Assembly: GCA_964036045.1 (NCBI GenBank)
Contig: OZ038383.1
Coordinates: 35,483,394-35,547,393 of the forward strand
Length of the DNA: 64,000 nucleotides
Reading direction: 5' to 3'
Origin: Eutreptiella sp. 'Long Island Sound 2002'
Lineage: Eukaryota > Euglenozoa > Euglenophyceae > Eutreptiales > Eutreptiaceae
How positions within the stretch are numbered: the first letter of the stretch is position 1; each line of letters opens with the position of its first letter. Positions 40,799 to 51,740 of the stretch are shown here, piece after piece. The notes under the pieces are model-generated. The model was not told where the DNA came from. It saw nothing but the letters and a program-made list of their open reading frames with translations, and searched no databases. The position numbers were made by a program, and so were the translations under genes.

Positions 40799-42237
40799 CT
40801 ACCACAGTTCCTCATCCGCAAAATATGCCCGAACGTCGTCAGCCAATTTTTGTGCATTGCACAGGTTGCTTCTGGAGGTCCCATTCCACCTTGGTACTTC
40901 AAAGTGCAGGAAAAGACGCTCATTAACCTGCCTGAGCATCTTAATGCGGCGCGACACCAGGGTTCCTGCCCCCCCACCTCTATCACAAAAGGAGGACCAA
41001 ATGTCCTTCAGCACCCTGTTGCTCCGTTCCAAAAGATCCCCCGAAAACATTCCTAGGCCATAGGGCCTTATGGCCTGAATAAAGACTGTAGCATCGTGCA
41101 ACATCCAGTTAATATAAGGTGATCTTATTGCTGGACAAACCCACCTCTGGAAAGCCTGGGCAACCTCTGGAGCCTGCAATGCACCCTCTTCAAACATTGT
41201 GCCATACATGTCCCCCAGTAGTATGTACATGGCAACCACTGCTGTGTGCATCCTCATGTCACCCCCAAGGAGGGGGGCCAGGTCCTCCCAAACCTTTAGA
41301 AGGCACCAAGTCTCTTCCCCATCCGGCTCTGCCGTCCCCTGTAGTGCTATGTGACAACCAGACCTGTGAAGAATAGCCTGAACAGAGACCCTAGTACTGG
41401 GACGCACAGACTTGGCCAATCTGCGTACCAAGGCAGTGACCTGCCTCCCTACAAAAATCAGAAGGTGCAGAACACATGGTATAAGGTGACGCCGCCTCAG
41501 AGGCACCTTCAACAACCTGCTCTGGACAACACCAAATATATCCATGGGCCTGCACTTGGCCCCAGGTGCAATAAGCCCTAGCACCTGCTCATCTCGCTCG
41601 GTGGTTCTATCCACATCCTGTTGCAACCACGTTGCACTGGACTTGCACCACGTCATGTAACTGAACAGACTACTTGCCATCCAATGTGTAATGACACCCG
41701 ACAACCGACGCAGCCAAGGGCTATCCCCACCGCAGAAAATCCTGCAGCGTCTGGATGCACCCCGGATGAGAACAACACCACTGTCAAGGGCACTCTGCAT
41801 GGGGACCTTACTTCTCGTCCAAGTAATCAAATCTTTGTACCTGAGGAAAATAGCGCGCGCAACATGAGGACGTAGCGCGCGCAGAAGTCAACGAAGCGCG
41901 CGCTATGAGCGGAAGTGCGCGCAATGTCACATGCAAAGCGCGCGCAATAATACCTTCTTCTTGGAATCTTCGGGAGCAGGACCAAGTCCACCACCGACAG
42001 GGGTGTGACGGCGTTGGCAGCCTCGGTCCTGCGACGCTTCTTCTCTGCTTCAGACACGGGGACCCTTTTTTCCAACTTGGCCCACAAAGACCGTTGGACG
42101 GCAGACCCTGAGCAAAAAAACTCAACTAGGTCCGCCAAAAGTTCCTCGTTCTTCCACAGGGACCACCCATAGTGGGGGCCCAAAATGCTGGCAATCTTTC
42201 CTGACATTGACAGCGTCACATGCGGTGCCGGAAGCAT
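40799..42237 (-). pseudogene. A1: candidate DDE-type transposase, internally deleted
   Basis: Minus strand: exon 1 (42237-41954, starting MLPAPHVTLSMSG), a GT-AG intron (41953-41841) with five GCGC palindromes, then exon 2 (41840-40799). The splice keeps phase (RRR-YKDLITWTR). The C-terminal part contains PYINWMLHDATVFIQAIRPYGLGMFSGDLLERSNRVLKD in two runs separated by short gaps. The acidic ERSN within a helix resembles the last Glu of a DDE fold. Compared with B1, this copy lacks the segment bearing the RGDGLPCGG motif but keeps about 600 bp that B1 lacks. Neither copy is whole. The stop is TAG (40799). A transposase role is inferred from position and pattern, not from a confirmed family match. 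Confidence 0.55.
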
Positions 42238-42397
42238 CTGAAACTTTAGAAAAATAGGCGTTTTTGCCCTGCTTATTAGGACATGGCGTTACAAACCCAA
42301 GACCCCGAGCCATAGCGCGCGCTATGCTGCGCGCTATGGTTTTGTAAAGCGCACTGAGCCATCGCGCGGCAATACCTTGTAGCGCGCACGCAGGGTC

Positions 42398-42822
42398 CAT
42401 TATGGTGGTTAGGGTTAGGGTCCATAATGGTAGCAGCCCTCTAAGTCCGTTTTTAGCAGCTCAAAGGCCGAACTACACCATGGCCGACCTTAAAAGTGCT
42501 CACAAAGTGCTAAAACCGGGAATAACTCATGCGCATTGCCTCTTGAACCCTTGAAATCAGCGTCATATGTTGCATGGAGCACCATTGGACACTTGCAAAG
42601 GAAACCAACCTCTTACTTCATGGTGGCAGCCCTCTAAATCCGTTTTTAGCACCTCAAAGGCCGAAACACACCATGGATGACCTTAAATGTGCTCACAAAG
42701 TGCTAAAACCGGGAATTTCACGGCTGGATGGTGAGATTTTGCCCCCCCCCCCGTAACTTGAGGGTGCTGGACTCCAAGACAGATGTGTTGCATGCCATTG
42801 AAGCCACTGAACAAGTGTTTCA
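42398..42822 (+). repeat. Left inverted arm, inner segment
   Basis: It continues the arm interrupted by A and matches the reverse complement of 52393-52780. It has two tandem sub-units beginning GCAGCCCTCTAA and ends in GAGGGTGCTGGACTC plus TGTTGCATGCCATTGAAGCC, a monomer related to the satellite at 58.2-58.5 kb. A short TTAGGGTTAGGG stretch (42410-42421) is absent from the other arm. The homology ends where PLE2 begins. Confidence 0.85.
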
Positions 42823-43846
42823 TGACATGGAAGTCAAGGAGTCTATGCGCATCATCCAATGCAAATCCGAAGGGGATGCGCAAGAACTTATGGCGCAATT
42901 TCAAAAAGTTGCTTTCACGGCTGGATCAAAACTACACGTCACACGTGAGCATATCACACCGACCCCGTCTTCAACACACGCAAAAATTTCGGCGCCGACA
43001 CCTGCTCCCGCATCAAGCATATCGGCCATCCAACCCCCGAGATCATTGACAAGCGCATGAACACCATGATGGAAAAACACACACATGCTATCAACGAGAA
43101 CTTCAAGGTGATAAACTTGTGTATCCAAAAGCTCGCGGAACGCCAAGACGTGGCGGAAAAACGGGCGGACACGCAACAAGACATGCTGGCCTCCATGTTC
43201 GCGGAGATGCAAGCATGGCGAAAAGCGGATGGACGACACGTGGATACCCCGAACCCCAAGCATGTTGCTACACACACAACCGGAGCGTCACCGGTGGCAA
43301 CGCCAAACGGCCACCGTGCTACATGGGACCTACAAGGCACTACTCCGGATACGGCAATGGATGTAGATGCAAGTGCGGCAACCTCGTCAAACAATCCCAT
43401 TCCATCGCCGCCGCCGGATCCCTCTCCTCTTGCACTACAAAGGGCCTTGAAAAAACGCAGTCCCGTTGACGTTAACGTTAGCGTTAATTGCAGGACCAAA
43501 ATCTGATGCTACCCGCGTGAAGCCTGGGGCACGTGCGGTGAAAACCGCGCTAAAGAAACGGCAACTATATGGTATACCAGCACGCCGCTGTGTCAAAACG
43601 ACACGAGCGTCTCTCGAGGACCTATCCACCCCCGTGAAAACAGCGGTGGCCAACGACTCTGGGAATGTGCGTGCAAAACCGTCCAAGACCGAACAGTCAT
43701 CACCGGACCCGGTCGTACAAACTCTTGATACATTGCTGGCCTTGGCTGCCGAGCCACCCGCTTCTAATGCACAACATGATGTGTCACCACCTGATCTGCC
43801 TCGTGATGTCATGGCCACGACACCGGGCACACACGTATACTGCATA
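42823..43846 (+). pseudogene. PLE2 ORF1, first part (5'-truncated, two small frameshifts)
   Basis: Three phases abut: to 43045, 43057-43490 and 43490-43846. The first break is in a five-C run and the second at a single extra T (about 43488), so one-base indels explain both. Products include SMRIIQCKSEGDAQELMAQF (RNA-binding-like), a Pro/Ser/Thr linker, a long helix (RMNTMMEKHTHAINENFKV) that should form a coiled coil, and a disordered tail. The frame reads on into B only by accident (GTHVYCI then B sequence). With B removed it continues at 49082. Confidence 0.6.
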
Positions 43847-44004
43847 CCCTGCGTGCGCGCTACAGGGTATTGCCGCGCGATGGCTCAGTGCGCACTACAA
43901 AACTATAGCGCGCGTCATCGCGCGCGCTATACCTCGGGGTCTTGGGTTTGTAACCCCATGTCCTAATAAACAGGGCAAAAACGCCTATTTTTCTAAAGTT
44001 TCAG

Positions 44005-45298
44005 ATGCTTCCGGCACCGCATGTGACGCTGTCAATGTCAGGAAAGATTGCCAGCATTTTGGGCCCCCACTATGGGTGGTCCCTGTGGAAGAACGAGGAC
44101 CTTTTGGCGGACCTAGTTGAGTTTTTTTGCTCAGGGTCTGCCGTCCAACGGTCTTTGTGGGCCAAGTTGGAAAAAAGGGTTCCCGTGTCTGAAGCAGAGA
44201 AGAAGCGTCGCAGGACCGAGGCTGCCAACGCCGTCAAACCCCTGTCGGTGGTGGACTTGGTCCTGCTCCTTAAGATTCCAAGAAGAAGGTATTATTGCGC
44301 GCGCTTTGCATGTGACATTGCGCGCACTTCCGCTCATAGCACGCGCTTCGCTGACTTCTGCGCGCGCTACGTCCTCATGTTGCGCGCGCTATTTTCCTCA
44401 GGTACAAAGATTTGATTACTTGGACGAGAAGTAAGGTCCCCACACACCTTTTTTCTCTCCCGTCCTATGCTAGTTTCGCCACAGAATGGAACCAGCTTGC
44501 AAGTAGGCAGCATTTACAGGTTGCCGTGCACACTGATGGGGTCACAGTCTTTTCGCAGTGGCCCCTGCAGCACTTTTTTGACTATATATTTTCCTTTGAT
44601 TCCATTGTTTCTAACCTCCAATACCCCAGGGAGTGCCAAGGAGAGCTGTGGATCATTGTGAGGGGGGATGGGTTGCCTTGTGGGGGGGAATCGTGGTGCC
44701 AGATGTCCATTTCCTTTGACAACCATGGTCACTTGGCAAGGACGTTGTCCTACCACTGGACTGTTAACGCCGCCCTTTGTGGTGAGAAGTCCACCTCTGT
44801 GTTGTCCCAGGTCTGCGCTAACAATCTTCAAACATGTATGGCACAATGTTTGAAGAGGGTGCATTGCAGGCTCCAGAGGTTGCCCAGGCTTTCCATAGGT
44901 GGGTTTGTCCAGCAATAAGATCACCTTATATTAACTGGATGTTGCACGATGCTACAGTCACTATTCAGGCCATAAGGCCCTATGGCCTAGGAATGTTTTC
45001 GGGGGATCTTTTGGAAGGGAGCAACAGGGTGCTAAAGGACATTTGGTCCTCCTTTTGTGATAGAGGTGGGGGGGCAGGAACCCTGGTGTCGCGCCGCATT
45101 AAGATGCTCAGGCAGGTTAATGAGCGTCTGTTCCTGTACTTTGAAGTACCAAGGTGGAATGGGACCTCCAGCAGCAACCTGTGCAATGCACAAAAATTGG
45201 CTGACGTTGTTCGGGCATATTTTGCGGATGAGGAACTGTGGTAGCGCGCGCTATTTGTTTTTTAGCGCGCGCTACATGCTATCTAGTGCGCGCAATGA
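44005..45298 (+). pseudogene. B1: candidate DDE-type transposase, internally deleted
   Basis: Exon 1 is 44005-44288, the intron 44289-44401 (GT-AG, several GCGCGC palindromes), then exon 2. After the splice the frame holds a region absent from A1, including HTDGVTVFSQW, ELWIIVRGDGLPCGG and SISFDNHGHLARTL. Here the Asp of RGDG could be the first catalytic residue of a DDE fold. A deletion near 44830 shifts phase, and the remainder (MYGTMFEEGALQAPEV to YFADEELW) matches the A1 C-terminus. The frame reaches TAG (45242-45244) and, if that is read through, TGA at 45296-45298. Together A1 and B1 imply a longer ancestral enzyme. The family assignment is open. Confidence 0.55.
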
Positions 45299-45540
45299 CC
45301 ACTATCGCGCGCCCTATGCCGTATTCAAGCGCCGGAACCCTTGAAATCGCGATATACAATTGGAAGTGGCGTGCTATGACTACGCACTTCAAATGAGCCT
45401 CCAATTTGAAATGCATTGACAGACACAGAGATTTGTTCCTTTTCGTCCGTTTTTTTTGGTGATTTCGAGTTTTTTGTTACTGCATTTTCCTTTTTGTATT
45501 ACTCCTGGAACAGGGGTACTTTAATGTAACCCTCTTGCCC

Positions 45541-48500
45541 ATGCAGCCCGTGGACTGGGGGTATCCGCCTCCTGCAGCACCGCCAACAACTGCTGCAGGG
45601 GCCACAGGAGCAAGTGCGACACCGCAACCACCGCCACATGCAGCTGTACAACCGGGACTGCAGCAGCCGTCCACGACGCCTAGGAGCATGCAGCCAGAGG
45701 TACTTGCCGTGCGCACTACTGTTTCCGTTGCGCGTGCTACGCTCTTGTTGTGTGTGCTAGCTGTCTAGCTCGTTGTGCGCACTACGCACGTCCTCGTTGC
45801 GCGTGCTTTGTCTTGTTTTCCGCAGACGCTATCCCAGCAGCTGACCCAGTTCTCCCCAACTCAGCCTCTGTGGCCCACGCCGCAATCCCCGTTACGAGCT
45901 GCCTCAAAGCAACTGTCTCCCATGCTGTTCCCCGGTGGGTCGCCCACCTTGGGCTCCCCAGTGCGCGGCAGTCTTCCAGTGGGCCCAGTGCAGCAAGTGC
46001 TCTTCGGCCCACTCCCGGTGCAGCAGCAGCCGCAAATGCAGCAGCAGCAAGTGCAGGCTGCGGCCCAGCAAGTCGGCAGCCCAGAACAGCAGTAGCAGCA
46101 GCAGCAGCAGCAGCTCCAACCAAGACACCAGCAACCCCAAGTGCCGGCACAGTTTCAATCTCCCCCACCCGGGCCACGTACGGGCTTCGCCTTCAGCAGC
46201 AACTTCAAGAACCGAATCTGGCCCAACCAAAACGGCACCATCTGCGCCCAAGGGCCCGACTGGGCATGGCTGAAGGACGTGACACCGGCCTACCTCTTTG
46301 AGGTGGCCTTCTACAAGTTCTGGCGCCAAAGGGCCACGGCCATTGCCAAGATCCCAGACGGAGCCGTGAAACCCTGCTGGCATGACGAGAGCATTACTGG
46401 CCACTGGTGCAGTCTGGCGAACCTGTTGAACCCCTCCGTGCCAACCCAAGAAGGACAAGCTACCTGTGGACAGTGCAAGGTGGAGGAGTACGAGCTGCTG
46501 TTCTCGTGCTGGGCAAGTTATGGGTGGGGTCACGTTCGGACCCACACGCCTCCGGGTGCCACCGCAAAGACCGTCCACCACTTCTACTTCAACAAGGACC
46601 CACCGAGCTTCATCAACGCGACCGACGCGGGGGCAATGGCCTTCAAGAACCAGTGCGCCTCGGTGAGAAGTGCGGGTGCCAGTTTGCTGCGGGGGTCAGC
46701 CAAGAAAGGAGCCAGTGCCGCAAGGGCACTTGCAACCGGCGCCAAAGTCAAAACCACGGCGGTCAAGGACGAGGAGCAGCCGCAGCAGCAGCAAGTGCAG
46801 CAGCGGCAGCTCCAAAAGCAGGCAGCCGTGCAGCAGGCAACACTGCAGCTGCTTCAGCAGCAGCAGCGGGTGCAGATGCCCCAGCAACAGCAGCTACAAC
46901 AACAACAACTGGCAAAGGCACAGGTACGCGCTATGTTTGCCATTGCGCGCGCTTTCGACATTGTTGCGCGCGCTTCATTTGTTGTAGCACGCGCGATTTG
47001 ATTGTTTGCGCGCGCTACGGCCCTACCTTCTGTCCCATTGTCGCGTAGGTGGGCAGCTTTCGAGCAGCTCCTGTGCCTGGGATCCCGCAGAGGGCCGTTG
47101 ATGATCAGCGTGCCCGCGGACATTGCCGGGCAGTCCAAGCATGCGGCCGACTGGCTTGACGGACGGAAGGAGCAAGGCCCCTCCCCGGTGCTAGCCCGGG
47201 CTAAGCGGCAGATGGAGGAGCTGGAGGTGGACTGGGCCGACGCCTTTGCCGTGCCGGAGACGGAATCCGTGACAGTCCCAAGGCCCAAGAAGAAGCGTAC
47301 CGAGGAGCCAGCAGCCACCAGCCACCTACCACCAGCCATCTCCGCCTCCCACACCGCTAAGCCCCCCCACCCGCCTAGAAAGGTCCTTGCCCAGCAGACT
47401 GCCGACCGGCAGCTGCTGGCACAGGCGGCACAGAGAGTCCAACGTCAGGCGGAACAGGCCAAGAAGAAAGAGGACGAAGCAAAGAAGAAGAAGAAGGCGA
47501 AGGAAGAGGAGGAAAAGAGGAAGAAGAAGGAGAAGGAAGAGGAAGAGAGGAGGAAGAAGAAGGAGAAGGAAGAGGAGGAGAAGAGACGGAAGAAAGCAGA
47601 GGAGGAGAAAGCAGAAAAGGTAATGCAGCGCGCGCTCTCGTTGGCATTGCACGTGCTATGCATTTCGTCGCGTGTGCTATGCTCCGTATTGCGCGTGCTA
47701 TGCCTGTGCTATGCCTCTGCGCTACTCTTTCCAGGCAAGCAAGACGGCACCGCAGCAGGCACCCCAGCTGCAGCTCGCATCAAAGCCAGCACCGAAGCAG
47801 CCCGTCCCAGTCCCAGACCAGCCACAAGAACAAGGAGGTCCGTGCGGTTCCACCCCACCCAGTACGGCTCCCAAGGCCAAGCAGCAGAGCAGAGCCGACG
47901 CGGACAAGGAGGCAAGAGATGAGCTCATGCAGAGCCGAGATTGGTCCTACAAAGACGGCTACAAGCCTCGGTGGATCATCTACTGCACCACTGCGATCGC
48001 GCCGATGATTGTGGAGGGAGCCGAAATCAAGCCAGCAGGGGCCAGGAGGGCCCCTCAGGACCACGTGGCCGTCATCATCCCCAACGATCAGTGGAGCCCC
48101 AGCCAACAAGGGGAGGAGGAGGAGGAAGAGGACGACTGGTCGGAGTTCATGCCCAGCTGCCAGGTGTTCTCCGCCAAAAGCAAGGCGTATGAGGAGTTGG
48201 ATCCGACAAGTGGCAGTCGTGGTGGGAGACGTACGAGGCCGATGAAATTGTGGACCTCTGCCCCGACCCAAAGACCATGAGGATGTCCCCGTCCAAACCA
48301 CCAACCCCAAAGAAGAAGAAGCCCCAAGGAGACCCACCAGCCCAGCCACCAGCCCCCCCACAAGAAGACAAGGGACCTGCCGAAGCTGCAGCACCAGCAG
48401 AAGCACCAGCAGCAGCTGCACAAGAAGAAGAGGCACCAGCCCCAGCAGCAGCAGCAGCACAAGAAGACGACGCACCAGCCCCACCACAAGAAGAAGAGGC

Positions 48501-48708
48501 ACGAGCGGCCGCGCCACAAGAAGGAGAAGGAGCAGCCCCGAAAGAAGAAGAGGCACCAGAAGGAGCAACCCCAGAAGGCGACCCAAGCCCACAAGAAGAA
48601 GGGGATGCAGCCCCAGCTGCCACTGGGGCAGAAGACCACAGACCCGAATGGGAGAAGGAGTGGGAGGCCGAAGTGGTGGTCCAAACCATTAAGGAGATCA
48701 CTGAATGA
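45541..48708 (+). CDS. B2: Gln/Pro-rich, coiled-coil, acidic-tail protein of element B (4 exons)
   Basis: Exons 45541-45699, 45826-46923, 47049-47619 and 47735-48708 are joined by GT-AG introns, all in phase 0, agreeing with A2. Regions in order: Pro/Ala/Thr-rich start; Gln-rich tract with TAG at 46093-46095; ordered domain (TGFAFSSNFKNRIWP to NKDPPSFINATDAGAM); Gln run; Lys/Glu coiled coil; a second ordered segment (RWIIYCTTAI, DHVAVIIPNDQW); Ala/Pro/Glu repeats; WEKEWEAEVVVQTIKE at the end. One extra T at about 47059 and a 4-base insertion near 48202 shift the frame, so this copy is probably inactive. The ancestral product would be about 930 residues. It may be an accessory transposition protein, by analogy with two-gene DNA elements. 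Confidence 0.65.
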
Positions 48709-49081
48709 CAGCGCGCGCTATACCTGGTATAGCGCGCGCCGTAAGGCTCATAGCGCACGCTGTAAATATGTTGCGCGCGCTACACTGTCTGTGCCCGTGA
48801 GGACCTGTACTGTTGCACACTTTTCAGACCTTTCAGAAAGTGTTTTTGCATATGACTTGGGTTGAATGAGCAACAGGGAATGTTTTTGAAAAGCAAGGGG
48901 TTTTTGAGAAACGCAGGACACTGGAAAAAGCATGGTTTTGAAACATTTTCCGGTTTTGAAAAATTTGAAAAACGGGACAATATAGCGCGGTAGAGCGCGC
49001 GCAATAGGCGCGCTATAAAGGTCATATTTTTGAAAACTTGCGCGCACTATGGAAAAAATGCACCATTGCGCACACACAGGG

Positions 49082-49323
49082 TAGATGCGCATGCGAAGAA
49101 TGCCCCGTTCATAAAAATGGTTGCCGTTCAAACTCTCAATGTCCATGGACATGAAGGCCTACTTTGCCGACTCGAAGGTGCTGAGACCGAACCTCGGTTC
49201 TTCTCCAAAGACGTCATTGCCCTCACTGTCAACCAAGCGGAAACGCTCCAAACCACCATCAATAATCCCCGTGGGGCTGCAACACACGCGGCGACCGAGG
49301 CGCATTAGGCCCCGACGCAATGA
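49082..49323 (+). pseudogene. PLE2 ORF1, second part, overlapping ORF2
   Basis: In the phase set by the sequence before B, this segment reads DAHAKNAPFIKMVAVQTLNV and on to a TAG at 49306-49308. Four sense codons later comes TGA (49321-49323), whose bases overlap the ORF2 start as ATGA (49320-49323). That overlap is the kind of junction used for termination-reinitiation, and it only makes sense if the TAG is not the functional stop. Confidence 0.55.
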
Positions 49324-51740
49324 CCCGCTCATTTTTGGATGTGATGCCCACTGACATGTGGCGCCATGTCCTACATTTCTGCACGCCACACATGTTACAC
49401 ACGCTCTTTCTGGTCAACCGCTCTGTTATTGAACACGCACACGACGTGGTCCGCTCCCAACAAGTGTGGTTGGAATGCGCGGATCGCCTAAGGTGGAACT
49501 CAGGTTTGGAACGCTACCAAAAATGCCTACAATTGCCACCCATGCCATTAGGCCCGCGGCCCCGCAAACGGCCTGCACGGCTTATAGAGGATGATACCCC
49601 CTGTCCTACGCGTGCGCCGCGCACAATGGTACGTACCCCTACACACATGCGCTCGCGTGCACGATCACCCCCACCTTTGGGGCGCTCACACCGGATACGT
49701 GCCCCACCACAACGTTTTAAACCGCCTCCACTTGTGGTACAGCGGCCTTCACGTGCAGCGCGAGCAAAGCGCCGCGGTCGGAGATTTGGAATCCCTTCCC
49801 CACCCCCATCACCTGTACATATGTCCAACACCAGCTCTTCCTCGGTTTCCGACCACCCAACATCTGATCTAGATCTAGACCTAGAGTCCGCCAAAAGCTC
49901 CCTCTCACTGGACCAACTACAAAAGCACTTACACCCGCTATCCCAAGCAGGTGCAAATGATCCAACATTCCCTGTCCCGATCTCCCTTGCCATCACTCAA
50001 GTACGCCGCCTGGCTCATCTCTCCCAGTCTGCAGTCCACAGTGGCCAAGCCACACTAGTCCGTATGGCATCACAGTTTGACATCCATTCATGCTCTATGC
50101 CTCGGCCTGATGCCTGTGTGAAAAATGATTCATCCGATGACACCTCTGCTGATGGTGACACTGAGCATACGGCGCTGTGCGACGCGTTCCAATTTTTCCA
50201 TGAACAAGCATGCGCCCCCCTACACCCCCTCCTCCGCGGATTCCGCAACATCGTCACAGGATCCCCAATCCTGACTCGATTGTGGAGAAAATTTGCACAC
50301 ACACATGCCTGGCATACGTGGGACGCCGTACCTGCGACAGGGGCGGCTGAGTATATTGATGCATGCCAATTGATGCGCACACAGCTCGCGGACACACAAA
50401 CACATGACACCATGATGTGGACCCCTTCTAAAAATTGGCTCCAAGTGTGGGAACGCTTCCTGACCTGGGATCACATTATAGGTCTGCCCGGCACGGAACA
50501 CAACTGCCTGTCATGGGACCCTGTCGTGCCTGCTGAGTGCACCTTGGGCGCTGGAGCACGACCTCCTGGGGCGTCGATGGCCACCATGTGGCTGGTACAA
50601 GAACACCACACTGTGGAGGACTTGCACCGGCTACGAAGTACAGGATCCGACCGTTGGCTACTGGCAATACCTAGCCACCGCTCTGACTGGAAACGTGTAC
50701 TCGACCCCTTATGCGACCAGGGACACGCCTGGATTGCGGTTTCAGGCGCACATGCGCGCCTCATGAACAGATGGACCACGTCACACACGCACACGATACA
50801 CGGCACGAAGAAAAAACGCAAACACTGCTATGACACTGTAGTGGACTGGTACATGCTAGGCACCAATTGGGATCTGGACATACACAGGTACATTGCTGCC
50901 CTATCCCAACTCACGGGACGCGGCCACAACCGGCCCACGTGGTACATGCCACCACGCTCCCTGCACACCACGGCGGGGAAGGCTGTTGAAAAAGCGACTT
51001 TTTTCGACACTTGGCATGCCCTCCGCGAGGAACGAAAAACACTATACCGCACACGCTTTGCTTCACGTGACCTGGCCCAAAACTTAGAGAGCACCTTGGC
51101 AGTCCTGCCCCTCTCCCCATCGTCCTGGCACAGAAAAATATTTGGTTTATCCCAGGCTTGGGACCTTGCAGTACACCAGCGCTCCTGTACCATATATGCT
51201 ATTGTGTCCGATTTCTCTGCCACGGTGTACATAGGCCAAACGGGTGGGAAGAAGAAACTCCGGTCCCTCCTGAAACGGTTCCGTGAACACATACGTGCAG
51301 GCATAAAATTTGAAAAGAAAAAACACAGGTTCTCCACGGCGGAGCTCTCGCTCTATGAGGCCATGCACAAATACGGCCCGGAACATTTTTTCATTGTGCC
51401 AATCCAGCTCGCCCAAAAACAAGAAGTTGATGGCCTGGAAATGCACTGGATAAACAGAATGGGTGGGCGTGTTTATAACATCCGCACGGATTGCCGTTGG
51501 AAGTCCACCTCCACCTTTAAACATGCAGTTTTTCCAGCCATGTGGCGACCCTCCGACAGGTCATGATTGGAATGCTTATGTCAATACCCTTGTCCAGCGC
51601 CGGGGTGTCGGCCTTCCAGAACTCATTTATGCCCGCTCCAGGGGCCGTCGATTCATGTCCAAGCGGAACTACGCCCTCCTCGAGCAACGGTTCCACAAAT
51701 CACTCAGGTTGGTAATCACGACGAAATCACAACAAAATCA
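49320..51740 (+). pseudogene. PLE2 ORF2: F-box-like N-terminus and GIY-YIG endonuclease, RT lost
   Basis: The ATG at 49320 opens 748 codons to TGA (51564-51566). Residues 5-50 (DVMPTDMWRHVLHFC, LFLVNRSVIEHA) resemble an F-box helix set. A basic Pro/Arg/Ser region follows. The GIY-YIG core is at about 620-730: CTIYAIVSDFSATVYIGQTG, LKRFREHIRAG, LYEAMHKYG, and LEMHWINRMGG with the catalytic Glu. A +1 shift near 51560 continues the frame (VNTLVQRRGVGLPELIYARS) to about 51705. RT should follow but is replaced by tandem repeats. The N-terminal endonuclease position agrees with PLE1 and the Naiad/Chlamys groups. The F-box-like similarity is tentative. Confidence 0.7.

Larger units (their letters stand above)
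17773..42395 (-). mobile_element. Element A: 24.6-kb copy of a GCGCGC-rich DNA element, interrupted by D
   Basis: It starts CCCTGCGTGCGCGC and ends with the reverse complement. It is flanked by a 2-bp duplication TC (17771-17772 and 42396-42397), confirmed by the uninterrupted homologous site in the other inverted arm. Its two outer parts (17773-20061 and 39215-42395) together equal element B in reverse complement, so A is a B-family element carrying a 19.2-kb insertion (D). It encodes A1 (candidate transposase) and A2 on the minus strand. The short TIR and 2-bp duplication are compatible with CACTA-type (CMC) elements, but that assignment is inference only. Confidence 0.85.
43847..49081 (+). 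mobile_element. Element B: 5.2-kb GCGCGC-rich DNA element in PLE2 ORF1
   Basis: It starts CCCTGCGTGCGCGC and ends with GCGCACACACAGGG, and is flanked by a 2-bp duplication TA (43845-43846 and 49082-49083). Removing it joins two parts of PLE2 ORF1 in phase. It encodes B1 (candidate transposase) and B2, both on the + strand, the same two genes as element A. A and B differ by complementary internal deletions in gene 1 and by small indels in gene 2, so an intact relative should exist elsewhere. Confidence 0.88.
42823..51740 (+). mobile_element. PLE2: truncated second Penelope-like element, interrupted by B
   Basis: Its parts are 42823-43846 and 49082-51740, with element B between. It has a Gag-like ORF1 and an ORF2 that carries GIY-YIG but loses the RT. 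Its left edge coincides with the break in inverted-arm homology. The architecture (RNA-binding-like region, coiled coil, then ORF2 with endonuclease before RT) parallels PLE1, but the sequences are clearly different families. The right edge is blurred by tandem repeats from 51730. Confidence 0.65.

Noticed and set aside
42408-42421. TTAGGGTTAGGG resembling telomere repeat
   Set aside because: Only two units occur inside a transposon arm. This is too short to argue for a former telomere or healing event.
47326-48758. Minus-strand frames opposite B2 exons 3 and 4
   Set aside because: These are shadows of the repetitive B2 coding sequence, with low-complexity Leu/Ser/Phe composition.
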